Assembly (NCBI RefSeq): GCF_900176345.1 | Contig: NZ_FWXU01000013.1 | Span: 62,001-126,000 of the forward strand | Origin: Rhizobium sp. RU36D | Lineage (GTDB): Bacteria; Pseudomonadota; Alphaproteobacteria; Rhizobiales; Rhizobiaceae | Reading direction: 5' to 3' | Length of the DNA stretch: 64,000 nucleotides | Shown: positions 25,665 to 34,354 of the stretch, piece after piece | Position numbering within the stretch: position 1 is the stretch's first letter | How the letters are laid out: each line of letters opens with the position of its first letter | Program-made: the position numbers and the translations under genes | The notes under the pieces: model-generated | Seen by the model: only the letters and a program-made list of their open reading frames with translations | Told to the model about the DNA's origin: nothing | Database searches by the model: none

Positions 25665-27464
25665 ATGAGATCTCCCCGCTTTGATATACGTGCCAAGAAG
25701 CTGCGCACGATCTTTTCGCCACAGAACATCGAAAGGATTTGGAAGGAGAAAGTCAAAGTCTCCATGCGTGATCAATTCATTTGCGATGGTATTGAGAACT
25801 TCGATTTTCACGTATCGCGAAAGGTAGAGAGCCAAAAACTCTCGCACTTGATCTTATCAGGCGATTACGCTCCGCAGAAAGCACAACGAATACTCGTAGA
25901 AAAGAGCAAAGGTCTTTGCCGGCAGCTCGTCATTCCGAGTGTCCGTGATGCTATCGTTTTACAGTGCTTATCTGATGCCCTTTATTCTGAGATCAAAGGC
26001 AAGGCACCTACGAGCAAGGCGTTCTTTGAGCCGAAGGATCACAAGTTCTCTTCGCCTCCGAGTGGTTATGGCACGTTCGCAGCTTGGCTGAATTTCCAGA
26101 AAGAGCTCTTCGAATTCTCAAAGACGCGCAAATTTATCGTCGTCACGGACATCGCAAACTACTACGACAGCATTTCTTACGTCCATCTCCGCAATGCGAT
26201 TGCTTCAATCAGTGGCGTCGAGGAATGTGTGATCGATATGCTGATCTACGTTCTCGGCGATCTGCTTTGGCAACCTGACTACACTCCTCGCATCGAGGTC
26301 GGTTTGCCGCAGATCAATCTTGATGCACCCCGCTTGCTCGCGCATTGCTTCCTCTACGAACTGGATTCCTACCTAGCCAGCGACCCCGAACGGGACTTTG
26401 TGCGTTACATGGATGACATCGATATTGGCGTTGACACGATCGTCGATGCCAAGCGAGCGTTGAAGACAGTTGATCTTGTTCTCCAGACGAAACAGGTTCG
26501 TTTGAATAGCGGAAAGACGGTCATTCTCACGCAGTCCGAGGCTATTCGGCATTTCCGGATTTTTGAAAACGCACGCTTGGATACAGTCCAGGCTAGAGTC
26601 GACTATCGCCTAAAACACGGACTTCCGTTGGACAGGCAGCGCGCGCTTGTTGAAGCCAGAATACGGCAAGGAATTCGTAAAAAATTATTCGACGCAGGAA
26701 ACGGCGAAAAGGTCCTGAAACGGTGGCTGGGTCTTGCGACAAAAACCGATGCTGTGGTCAAACCGGAAGTCCTAGAAGATCTAATTAAGCGGCGACCGGC
26801 GGTCCGTGAAAATGTTTACGCATTAATTAGGGGCCGCCCCCTGGCTCCGTCGGTCGCACGCGTTTTAGCAAGGGCTGGTCAGTCAGGTCTTCTTGTAGAC
26901 GACGCCGCAATGGTCGAGATGTCGAACTATCTTGTTGAGACATTAGTCCAAACAAGGCGCTGTCACCCAATGATTGAAACGATCATCGCAAGCAACGATC
27001 CGCAGAACTATTTTGGACTCTATTCAAGGCTTTGGCTCCAGTCGAAATATGGGACGCCGGCCCAGCTTCTTGCAACTCTTCAAGATGCCCGCAAACTCTG
27101 GGTCCCGCATGACCGGTTGGGACGCCTGGCAGCATCGTTCTTTCCTTTGTTTCTCGGCACTCCCGAAGAGGCCTCCCTAAAAAGCCTACTTGCGGACACT
27201 CTAAACGCCGGGGTGCGCGAGACTCTTAAGTTCCATATGAATCTTGCTAGGGACCTCCCTACCTTCAAGGCAATGTTCGACGCCCTAAAGGCTCCTAATC
27301 CGTCCCGCGGAACCGGCATAACGCACGCAAAATTTCTTTGTCTCATATCCGCATTGCGAAACCCTGCCGCACCGGCCGCTCAGATTGCGACTCTGAGAAC
27401 CAATCATTCCCGAGCCTTCGAAGACAGCTACTACAAGGCCATAGGCAAGCGTCTCGGGATCTAG
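25665..27464 (+). CDS. solo reverse transcriptase, probable defence-associated (UG/Abi-like)
   Basis: A 599-residue RNA-dependent DNA polymerase. The palm motifs are intact: motif A VVTDIANYYDSI (Asp162), motif B GLPQINLDAPRLLAH from residue 213, motif C RYMDDIDIG (YMDD at 248-251) and the following LNSGKTVIL at 280-288. Residues 1-120 form a finger-like region with KSKGLCRQLVIPSVRDAIVLQ. The 300 residues after the palm are mostly helical and match no maturase, HNH, RNase H or integrase domain I know, which excludes group II intron and retroelement types. There is no weak sign of frameshift. Coding composition is clearly AT-richer than both neighbours. The ATG lacks a clear ribosome site. Solo reverse transcriptases of this shape belong to the Unknown Group/Abi clade, several of which block phages; the subgroup cannot be named from sequence alone. 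Confidence 0.85.
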   Translation: MRSPRFDIRAKKLRTIFSPQNIERIWKEKVKVSMRDQFICDGIENFDFHVSRKVESQKLSHLILSGDYAPQKAQRILVEKSKGLCRQLVIPSVRDAIVLQCLSDALYSEIKGKAPTSKAFFEPKDHKFSSPPSGYGTFAAWLNFQKELFEFSKTRKFIVVTDIANYYDSISYVHLRNAIASISGVEECVIDMLIYVLGDLLWQPDYTPRIEVGLPQINLDAPRLLAHCFLYELDSYLASDPERDFVRYMDDIDIGVDTIVDAKRALKTVDLVLQTKQVRLNSGKTVILTQSEAIRHFRIFENARLDTVQARVDYRLKHGLPLDRQRALVEARIRQGIRKKLFDAGNGEKVLKRWLGLATKTDAVVKPEVLEDLIKRRPAVRENVYALIRGRPLAPSVARVLARAGQSGLLVDDAAMVEMSNYLVETLVQTRRCHPMIETIIASNDPQNYFGLYSRLWLQSKYGTPAQLLATLQDARKLWVPHDRLGRLAASFFPLFLGTPEEASLKSLLADTLNAGVRETLKFHMNLARDLPTFKAMFDALKAPNPSRGTGITHAKFLCLISALRNPAAPAAQIATLRTNHSRAFEDSYYKAIGKRLGI

Positions 27465-27680
27465 CTCACTGTCCCAACGACAGGTATTTGTCCGCTTCAA
27501 TGTATCTCCAACTGAGGCCTTGAAGACCCGCTTCGCCCCGAACTCGGTCCGACTCGCCGTGTTGGAGCCATCCCGGATCGAAGCAGGAGCCGCGACCGCA
27601 TTCGGGCCCGTCAATCAGGTTGCCGAATGACTTTGATGACGGCTCAAACCAGACACTCCCCACCACTCCGCCACCACCCC

Positions 27681-28796
27681 CTACCCCGCCAACCTCCCCC
27701 CCGTCATCGGCTTCGGCGCGCCCGTGGTCGAGGGAAAGCTGATCGGCAGTCCGCGGAGCACGCGGACGGCGAGGAAGGCGAAGCATTCGGCTTCCACGGC
27801 GTCGCCGCGCCAGCCAAGAGTTTCGGCCGGGATCGGCTCGGCCTTGGCGCGGGTCTTCAGCATGGCCATGATGGTGGGGTTGTGGCGGCCGCCGCCGCTG
27901 ACGACGAGCTTTGTCGGCCGGCGCGGCAGGAGATCGAGCGCCTTGCCGACAGCAGACGCGGTGAAGGCGGCGAGCGTGGCGGCGCCATCGGCGACCGACA
28001 AGCCCTCGGCCATGGTCGCGGTGAAATCGAACCGGTCGAGCGATTTCGGATAGGGTTTGCTGAGCCAGGGATGGGTCAGCAGCCGGGCGAGGCGCTCCTC
28101 ATCAACAGTGCCGGCGGCCGATAGCGTGCCGTCGCGGTCCATCTCCCCCAATCCGTGGGCCTTGATCCAGTCATTGAGCGGGGCATTGGCTGGGCCGGTA
28201 TCGAAGGCGACAACGGTGTCGGATCCATCGAACCAGGTCATATTGCCGACACCGCCGAGGTTCAGCACGGCGGTATCGCCATCCTTCGCCACGTCGCGCA
28301 GCAGCGCCGCATGATAGGCGGCGGCGAGCGGGGCACCCTGCCCGCCGGCCGCGACATCGGCGGAGCGGAAATCCCAGGCGACTTTCGTGCCGAGCAGCGC
28401 GCTCATGAGCTTGCCATCGCCGAGCTGCCGCGTGGCGCCGAGGCGGCCGGGCTGCGGCGCCCGGTGCAGCACCGTCTGGCCATGAAAGCCGACGACGCCG
28501 ATCTCAGCCATGGTAAGGCCGCTGGATTCCACCAGATCGCGAACGGCCTGGGACTGGGCGCGGGTCAGCCGCTCCTCCGCCTCGGCGAAAATCGCCGGCT
28601 CCGGGCCTTCGAAATTCCAGGCGCGGGCCTGGCGCAGGGTTTCCTCTAGGAGGTCGCGGGTTTCGCGTGGATAGGGGGCGAGCGTATAGGCGCCGGCCGC
28701 CTCGATGCGCTCGCCATCGGTCTTCAACAGCGCCACGTCGATATTGCCGTCCAGCACGGTGCCGGTCATCAGACCCACGGCCCAGATCGGTTGCAT
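27681..28796 (-). CDS. anmK: anhydro-N-acetylmuramic acid kinase
   Basis: A 371-residue kinase that cleaves and phosphorylates 1,6-anhydro-MurNAc to MurNAc-6-phosphate in cell-wall recycling. Motifs: [20 protein letters not shown] at the start (canonical GxMSGTSxDGxD with the serines replaced by Thr and Val), [55 protein letters not shown] and [13 protein letters not shown]. The ATG at 28796 has AGGAG upstream; the frame extends further but without family sequence. It is a single gene and forms the right boundary of the reverse transcriptase insert. The 216 bases to its right-hand neighbour 27464 hold no gene that I can support. Confidence 0.93.
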   Translation of the reverse strand: MQPIWAVGLMTGTVLDGNIDVALLKTDGERIEAAGAYTLAPYPRETRDLLEETLRQARAWNFEGPEPAIFAEAEERLTRAQSQAVRDLVESSGLTMAEIGVVGFHGQTVLHRAPQPGRLGATRQLGDGKLMSALLGTKVAWDFRSADVAAGGQGAPLAAAYHAALLRDVAKDGDTAVLNLGGVGNMTWFDGSDTVVAFDTGPANAPLNDWIKAHGLGEMDRDGTLSAAGTVDEERLARLLTHPWLSKPYPKSLDRFDFTATMAEGLSVADGAATLAAFTASAVGKALDLLPRRPTKLVVSGGGRHNPTIMAMLKTRAKAEPIPAETLGWRGDAVEAECFAFLAVRVLRGLPISFPSTTGAPKPMTGGRLAG

Positions 28797-28878
28797 GGCA
28801 GGCTCCTTGCGATTTGCTATCCCTGCCGACAGCGTGTCGCGTGCGGTGCCGCCGGTGTCAAGACGGGATGGCGGGACG

Positions 28879-29355
28879 CTATCCCCGACGGGCGGCATTG
28901 ATGGCGGCGACGTCGATCTTGCCCATCTGCATCATGGCCGCAAAGGCGCGCTTGGCTTCTTCGCCGCCGGCGGCCATGGCCTCCGTCAGCGTGCGCGGGG
29001 TGATCTGCCAGGAGAGGCCCCATTTGTCCTTGCACCAGCCGCAGGCGCTTTCCTGCCCGCCATTGCCGACGATGGCGTTCCAGTAGCGGTCGGTTTCTTC
29101 CTGGTCGTCGGTGGCGATCTGGAAGGAAAAGGCTTCCGTCTGGCGAAAGGCCGGGCCGCCGTTCAGCCCCATGCAGGGAATGCCGCAAACGGTGAAATCG
29201 ACCGTCAGCACATCGCCTTCCTGGCCGGAGGGATAATCGCCCGGCGCGCGATGAACGGCATGCACGGCGCTATCGGGAAAAACAGAGGCATAAAAGCGCG
29301 CGGCCTCCTCCGCATCGCGCTCGAACCACAGGCAGATGGTGTTTTTCGGTGTCAT
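28879..29355 (-). CDS. VOC/PhnB-type glyoxalase-fold protein
   Basis: A 158-residue member of the PhnB-like 3-dmu-9_3-mt domain group of the vicinal oxygen chelate superfamily. It has [58 protein letters not shown] and [15 protein letters not shown], the usual strands and the CGWCKDKWG turn. It starts with a very strong ribosome site (AGGAGGAGG). Members bind metals or small ligands, and no activity is established for most. It precedes a YdeI-like gene's end by 48 bases on the same strand and could be co-transcribed with it. Confidence 0.9.
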   Translation of the reverse strand: MTPKNTICLWFERDAEEAARFYASVFPDSAVHAVHRAPGDYPSGQEGDVLTVDFTVCGIPCMGLNGGPAFRQTEAFSFQIATDDQEETDRYWNAIVGNGGQESACGWCKDKWGLSWQITPRTLTEAMAAGGEEAKRAFAAMMQMGKIDVAAINAARRG

Positions 29356-29403
29356 GGTGTTCCTCCTCCTCTTATGCTGGTGCCCTGATGCGTCAGGACG
29401 CGC

Positions 29404-30024
29404 CTACCGTTCTGTCGCGCCCTTGCCGGCCAGGATATGGCCGCGGAACTTGGCGATGCGGCCGATGCGGGTGGCCGCGGTCTTGGCGCCCAAGAGGTTG
29501 ATCGCATAGCTTTTCTGCCGGCCGGGGGTCAGCCCGTGAAAGGCCTCCGCAAGTTCGGGATCGGCATCCAGCGCCTCGACCAGTTCCTCCGGCAACTCGA
29601 TCTCGCTTGTCTCCTTCGGCGGCTTGATGCCGGCCGCGGCATAGCCCATGGCTTCCTGGAGATAGGCCAGGATGATAGGCCGCATGGCCAGCGGCTGGGC
29701 GTTGTCGTCAAACCGGATCATGTCCGGATGGCGCGTGTTCGGCCCCTGCCGCTGCAACACGCCTTCAGGGTCCTTCATCAGCGCCGCATTGAAGAAGGTC
29801 AGCCGGAAATCGCCGCGGAAGGCGCCAAAGATCGCGATGTTGCGGCCGGCATGCATATAGCAGGGATGGCCCCATTTCACCACTTCCTCCAGGCCCGACG
29901 CGCGACAGATCTCGCGCAGATCGGCCAGACCCTGGTGCCACTGGCGGGTGGAACAGTCCGGCGTCGCATGCCGCTCGCAGCGGCCGCAGCCCAGGCTGAA
30001 AAAGTCTTCGATCTCGGTGATCAT
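29404..30024 (-). CDS. YdeI/OmdA-like DUF1801 protein
   Basis: A 206-residue protein with an N-terminal DUF1801 domain (LEEVVKWGHPCYMHAGRNIA, then FGAFRGDFRLTFFN) and a C-terminal OmdA-like segment (LPEELVEALDADPELAEAF, LTPGRQKSYAINLLGAKTAA, RIGRIAKFRG). This pair defines the YdeI family, linked in enterics to resistance against cationic peptides, though the mechanism is unclear. The ATG at 30024 follows a GGGAAG-like site; the longer open frame is discarded. It lies upstream of the VOC gene on the same strand, 48 bases apart. Confidence 0.87.
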   Translation of the reverse strand: MITEIEDFFSLGCGRCERHATPDCSTRQWHQGLADLREICRASGLEEVVKWGHPCYMHAGRNIAIFGAFRGDFRLTFFNAALMKDPEGVLQRQGPNTRHPDMIRFDDNAQPLAMRPIILAYLQEAMGYAAAGIKPPKETSEIELPEELVEALDADPELAEAFHGLTPGRQKSYAINLLGAKTAATRIGRIAKFRGHILAGKGATER

Positions 30025-30240
30025 GATGCTCGCTTCCCTATGCCCAGACGGTCTCGACCATCTCCTGCCCGTCTGCCCCAGGGACGTGCCGCCTCCAGCC
30101 GTTTCCATAGCAGCAAATCGGGGTTAAGGGGACCAGGGCGTTGCATGCGCATGGAGCAGGATTTGGACGCGATGATCAATCCCACGGCCGAGCCTCAACA
30201 CGAGTTTTCGTTCGGTTGAGAAGCTATATAGACTTCCCGC

Positions 30241-30795
30241 ATGCCGTTTTCTATCTTGGCAAAGATTGCAGCGATTGGTCGGCAGGCAATGCAGTTTGTG
30301 CTGTTAATACTCATAGGTGGGGCAATTTGGTTTTGGGCCGGTCTCTCTTCGGAACCTGCTTATCGGGAGGCTAATCCTGTCGAGGCCCATCTCTGGGAAA
30401 ATAGTCATCTCTCTCTAGTTCCCCCATTGGAGATGCAGGCCTACTACCGTGACGGCTTCACGTCCGTGTGCATTTTTCCAAACAGTGATAATACACCGCG
30501 GGGATCGGCAGAATTTGAAAATGTCTCAATCAAGACGATCGTAAAGGGCGAAGAGAGCAAAGGCTATTTGGAGCCGCTTTTCCACGTTTATTGGGTCAAT
30601 CAATCGGGTGAGGCGATTATCTGGAATCTGGACTGGAACCGATACAATGTAAAATTCGGTCCTGATGTTCTGAGAAAACACGATGGCTCACTGTCCGAAC
30701 ATGGATGTCGAGCCGATTTTCGAGCAAAACTCTTGTTCACATCCGAGCGGGACATGATGACGGTGACCTTCACAAAGGCACAGGCTGAACCCTGA
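30241..30795 (+). CDS. hypothetical membrane-anchored protein
   Basis: A 184-residue protein with one N-terminal hydrophobic segment (QFVLLILIGGAIWFWAGL), probably an uncleaved anchor with the rest in the periplasm. The remainder is a mixed beta-rich domain of about 140 residues containing two Cys (SVCIFPN and HGCRAD) that may bond. I recognise no family. Its base composition is AT-richer than flanking genes, which suggests recent transfer. It is convergent with the dppF-type gene 30 bases away. Confidence 0.6.
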   Translation: MPFSILAKIAAIGRQAMQFVLLILIGGAIWFWAGLSSEPAYREANPVEAHLWENSHLSLVPPLEMQAYYRDGFTSVCIFPNSDNTPRGSAEFENVSIKTIVKGEESKGYLEPLFHVYWVNQSGEAIIWNLDWNRYNVKFGPDVLRKHDGSLSEHGCRADFRAKLLFTSERDMMTVTFTKAQAEP

Positions 30796-30825
30796 TGTAT
30801 TGGTGGCGGGCAGAGCTTTTTGGTT

Positions 30826-31791
30826 TCATTTCATCTCCTCCGCCCGGTGGCAGGCCGCCTGGCGCAATGGCTCGATCTCGCGCAGTTCCGGCGCCTCGGA
30901 CAGGCAGCGGGCCACGGCCAGCGGACAGCGCGGGGCAAAGGCGCAGCCGGATGATGGGGTGTTTGCGAGCAGCGCGGGTCGTGTTGATGGCTCCGGTCGG
31001 CCGAAGCGGGTGACGGAGGGTTCGGCGTCAGCCAGCATGCGCGTATAGGGGTGCAGCGGCCTGTCGAACACCACCGCCGCCGGGCCGGTCTCGACGATCC
31101 GGCCGCGATACATGACCCCCACCCGATCGGCGATGGCATCGACGGCGGCGAGATTGTGGGTGATGAACAGGAAGGTGACGCCGCGCGTTTCGCGCAGCTC
31201 CATCAGCAGGTTCAGCACCTGCGCCTGGACGGAAAGATCAAGCGCTGACACCGCCTCATCCGCCACTACGAGCTTCGGCGCCGTAATGAGCGCCCGGGCA
31301 ATCGCGATGCGCTGGCGCTGGCCGCCGGAAAATTCGTGCGGGTAGCGGTGGGCATGGTCGGCGCTCAGGCCCACGCTTTCCAGCATCTCGACCACGCACT
31401 CGCGGGTCTCGGCGCGGCCGGGGCGACTGGGCAGGACATGCAGCGGCTCGGCCACGATGCGCTCCACCCGATGGCGCGGATCAAGCGAGCCATAGGGATC
31501 CTGGAACACCATCTGGAAATGCCGGCGCCGGCGGGCAAGCTCCCGCGGCGAAAGCGCGAAGAGGTCTTCGCCATCAAACAGCACCTGCCCCTCCGTCGGC
31601 TGGTCCAGCGCTATGACGAGCCGCGCCAGCGTGGACTTGCCGCAGCCGCTTTCGCCGACCAGGCCAAAGATTTCCCCGGGCTGGATGGTCAGCGACACCC
31701 GGTCCAGCGCCCGCAGGCGATGCACGGGGCCTGTGAGGCGCCGGGAGAGATAATCGCGGGAGAGGTCGCGGAGGTCGAGGAGCGGGGTCAT
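30826..31791 (-). CDS. peptide ABC transporter ATP-binding protein (DppF/OppF type)
   Basis: A 321-residue ATPase. Walker A is GLVGESGCGKSTLARLV, the signature is FSGGQRQRIAIARAL and Walker B is KLVVADEAVSALDLSVQ. The C-terminal oligopeptide-binding region with four clustered Cys (GCAFAPRCPLAVARC and ACH) marks the OppD/DppF class and often holds an Fe-S cluster. It is the last gene of a five-gene minus-strand operon (binding protein, permeases B and C, ATPases D and F) and drives import across the inner membrane together with DppD. A palindromic element separates it from dppD. Confidence 0.93.
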   Translation of the reverse strand: MTPLLDLRDLSRDYLSRRLTGPVHRLRALDRVSLTIQPGEIFGLVGESGCGKSTLARLVIALDQPTEGQVLFDGEDLFALSPRELARRRRHFQMVFQDPYGSLDPRHRVERIVAEPLHVLPSRPGRAETRECVVEMLESVGLSADHAHRYPHEFSGGQRQRIAIARALITAPKLVVADEAVSALDLSVQAQVLNLLMELRETRGVTFLFITHNLAAVDAIADRVGVMYRGRIVETGPAAVVFDRPLHPYTRMLADAEPSVTRFGRPEPSTRPALLANTPSSGCAFAPRCPLAVARCLSEAPELREIEPLRQAACHRAEEMK

Positions 31792-31903
31792 GGGTGGCGG
31801 CCCGCGAGGCTATTGGGGAGATTTCGGCCTGCGGCCTTCGCAACCTCCCGGCTAAGGCCGTTCAGCGTTCTCTGCTGCTTGTTCTTGAGCCGAATGTCCA
31901 GGG

Positions 31904-32070
31904 TACCCCCCTCTGCCCTGCCGGGCATCTCCCCCTCAAGGGGGGAGATCGACTCGCGGCACTGCCGCACACCATCACGGGCCTTTCGGCGTTTGATCAA
32001 AGGGCGAGCGGGTGCGGCAATCCGATCTCCCCCCTTGAGGGGGAGATGGTCGGCAGACCAGAGGGGGGTA
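31904..32070. repeat. palindromic mosaic element, copy B
   Basis: Arms at 31904-31951 and 32023-32070 are inverted copies of each other, identical except near the arm middle, and enclose about 70 bases. The centre (with GTTTGATCAAAGGGCGAGCGG) matches the centre of copy C in reverse orientation. It fills the gap between the dppD-type and dppF-type genes. The stretch 31792-32134 contains nothing else I can support. Confidence 0.88.
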
Positions 32071-32134
32071 GGGCTGAAAGCCCACATTGGCTGGCAACAC
32101 CAGGACGGCACGATCGCCACAGGGAGCATCTCCA

Positions 32135-33112
32135 TCACCGCCCCTCCCCCGCATGGATGCAGCGGACGCCGCGGCCGGAGGTGGTGATCGTCCAGCCGGG
32201 TTCGGCGGCGTGGCAGGCGGGTTCGCGGTCAGGACATCGGTCGGAAAACACGCAGCCTGGCGGCAAGGCGGTGAAGGCGGGCACGGTGCCGGGGATGGTG
32301 GGCAGGGGGAGGCGATCCCGGCGGCGGCGGGGGACAGCGGCGAGCAGCCCGGCGGTATAGGGGTTTGCGGGTGTGGTCAGCACCTCGCGGGTTGGTCCCT
32401 CCTCCATCCGCCGGCCGGCATAGAGCACGATCATGCGGTCACACATGCGGGCGATGATGCCGAGATCGTGGCTGACCAGCAACAGCGCCATGCCCTGCTC
32501 GCGCGTCAGATCGTCAAGGATATCCAGCACCTCCGCCTGCACCGTCACGTCGAGCGCCGTGGTCGGCTCGTCGGCGATCAGAAGCTGCGGCTTCGGCGCG
32601 ATCGCCATGGCGATGCCGACGCGCTGGCGCTGGCCGCCGGAAAGCTCGTGCGGATAGCTCGTCGCCCGGCGGGCGGCGTCGGGAATGCGCACCTGGTCCA
32701 TGAGGGAGACCGCCTCCCGCCGTGCCGCGCCCCAGGACAGGCCGCGATGCAGCACCAGCCCTTCGGCAATCTGGTCACCAACCGTCATGGATGGGTTGAG
32801 CGCGGTCATGGGTTCCTGGAAAATCATGCCGATCCTGGCGCCGCGGATCGCGCACAGGTCCGGCTCCCCGGTTTCCAGCAGGTCCTGGGCGTCGAACTGG
32901 ATGCGGCCGGTCGCACGCGCCACAGGTGGCAGCAGGCCCATGACCGCGAGCGCCAGCAGCGTCTTGCCCGATCCGCTTTCGCCGACGACGCCAAGGGTTT
33001 CGCCGGCCTGAAGGTCGAGGGCGATATCGGTCAGGATCGCCAGCGGCGGCGCGCCCGCGCTTGCGATGGAGACGGTGAGATCGCGGATAGAGAGCAGCGG
33101 GGGGTTAGGCAT
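32135..33112 (-). CDS. peptide ABC transporter ATP-binding protein (DppD/OppD type)
   Basis: A 325-residue ATPase with Walker A GVVGESGSGKTLLALAVM, signature LSGGQRQRVGIAMAIA and Walker B QLLIADEPTTALDVTVQ. The C-terminal PPGCVFSDRCPDREPACH gives the Cys cluster of peptide transporters. It forms a heterodimer with the dppF-type ATPase. Both flanking gaps hold inverted copies of the same palindromic element, so the gene as a whole is bracketed by inverted repeats, an unusual arrangement inside an operon. Confidence 0.93.
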   Translation of the reverse strand: MPNPPLLSIRDLTVSIASAGAPPLAILTDIALDLQAGETLGVVGESGSGKTLLALAVMGLLPPVARATGRIQFDAQDLLETGEPDLCAIRGARIGMIFQEPMTALNPSMTVGDQIAEGLVLHRGLSWGAARREAVSLMDQVRIPDAARRATSYPHELSGGQRQRVGIAMAIAPKPQLLIADEPTTALDVTVQAEVLDILDDLTREQGMALLLVSHDLGIIARMCDRMIVLYAGRRMEEGPTREVLTTPANPYTAGLLAAVPRRRRDRLPLPTIPGTVPAFTALPPGCVFSDRCPDREPACHAAEPGWTITTSGRGVRCIHAGEGR

Positions 33113-33197
33113 TGATAACCCCGATCTTTTCGCAGGTCAGCGGGCTGATGCGATATCCGCCGGTTGGCCGTCTGGTGCCTGGCGCGGAGTGCGGTGA

Positions 33198-33362
33198 ACC
33201 CCCCTCTGCCTTGCCAGGCATCTCCCCCTCAAGGGGGGAGATCGGATTGCTGCGCCCGCTCGCCCTTTGATCAAACGCCGCAACGCGAGTGATGGTGTGC
33301 GGCAGTGCCGCGGGTCGATCTCCCCCCTTGAGGGGGAGATGCCTGGCAAGGCAGAGGGGGGT
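33198..33362. repeat. palindromic mosaic element, copy C
   Basis: Two 47-base arms (33198-33244 and 33316-33362) are perfect reverse complements with about 70 bases between. The centre matches that of copy B inverted. It fills most of the gap between the dppC-type and dppD-type genes; the rest of 33113-33526 contains only short C/G-rich echoes of the motif. Confidence 0.9.
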
Positions 33363-33526
33363 ATCCGCGTGAGACACTTGCCATGCGCGCCTCATCCCAG
33401 GTTCAACACGTTGCACTAGACTATAGGAAACTTTTCCCCGTGAACGGGGAGAAGGGAGATGGGACATGGACTCGCCTCCGCATCCCTTCGCCACAACCCC
33501 AGGCGAACGTGATTCAAAACCGCCAA

Positions 33527-34354
33527 TCATCCCTGCCCCCTGTCGCGCGGGTCCAGGAGGTCGCGCAGGCCGTCGCCCAGCATGTTGAAACCCAGAACCG
33601 AAAGCGCGATGGCCGAGCCGGGCAGGATGGCGAGCCAGGGGGCCGGGCCGAGATAGGTCTGGGCCTCCGCCAGCATGCGGCCCCAGGTGGGCGCGGGCGG
33701 GGCGAGGCCGAGGCCGAGGAAGCTCAGGCCCGCTTCCGTCAGCATCGCCAGCCCGAGTTGGATCGTTGCCTGCACCACGATCTGGTTGGCGATGTTGGGC
33801 AGCACATGCTCCGTGGTGATCAGCATCGGCCCCTTGCCCGCTGCCCGGGCCGCCATGACGAAATCGCGCGACCAGACCTGCAGCGCCGCGCCCGCCGTGA
33901 CGCGGGCAAAAACCGGCACCATGAAGACCGCAATCGCGATGATTGCCGTCAGCCGGCCGGTGCCCATCAGCGCGCCGAGCATCATGGCCGAGAGGATCGG
34001 CGGTACGGCAAAGATCACGTCATTGGCGCGCATGACGACGGCTTCCAGAAGCCCGCGACGGGCGGCGACCGTGACACCGAGCAGCGTGCCCAGCGCCCCG
34101 CCGAGCGCCACCGCCGAGAGCGCTGTTGATAGGGAGTTCCAGGCGCCGACCATCAGCATGGAGGCGACGTCGCGGCCGAAATGGTCGGTGCCGAGCAGCC
34201 CTTGTGTCAGCGGCGCTTTCAGCTTGTGGATGATCTGCATCTTTGCCGGCGGCAAGGGCGTCCAGACAAGCGAGATAAGCGCGACGGCCACGAGCGCGGC
34301 GATGATGGCGGCGCCCAGCAGGAAATTGTGCCGGAGCCGCGGGAGACGGGTCAT
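33527..34354 (-). CDS. peptide ABC transporter permease (DppC type)
   Basis: A 275-residue permease with about six membrane helices, beginning NFLLGAAIIAALVAVALISL. After it come LLGTDHFGRDVASMLMVGAW, the binding-protein-dependent transport domain, and the EAA-loop region AGLSFLGLGLAPPAPTWG. The ATG at 34354 overlaps the stop of the dppB-type gene (ATGA). The extended frame is antisense sequence in dppB and was discarded. It forms the membrane channel with DppB. Confidence 0.93.
   Translation of the reverse strand: MTRLPRLRHNFLLGAAIIAALVAVALISLVWTPLPPAKMQIIHKLKAPLTQGLLGTDHFGRDVASMLMVGAWNSLSTALSAVALGGALGTLLGVTVAARRGLLEAVVMRANDVIFAVPPILSAMMLGALMGTGRLTAIIAIAVFMVPVFARVTAGAALQVWSRDFVMAARAAGKGPMLITTEHVLPNIANQIVVQATIQLGLAMLTEAGLSFLGLGLAPPAPTWGRMLAEAQTYLGPAPWLAILPGSAIALSVLGFNMLGDGLRDLLDPRDRGQG

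Noticed and set aside
25665-27464. Group II intron, DGR or retron reverse transcriptase
   Set aside because: No maturase, HNH or template-repeat structures, no msr/msd-like sequence and no variable repeat gene nearby.
27466-27786. 106-codon minus-strand frame between the reverse transcriptase and anmK
   Set aside because: It runs over the 3' end of anmK, contains a low-complexity Gly/Val run and has no recognisable domain or start site.
31904-33362. CRISPR array or transposon ends from the repeated C/G-rich motifs
   Set aside because: Arms are inverted rather than direct, spacing is irregular and there is no transposase; they are intergenic palindromic elements.
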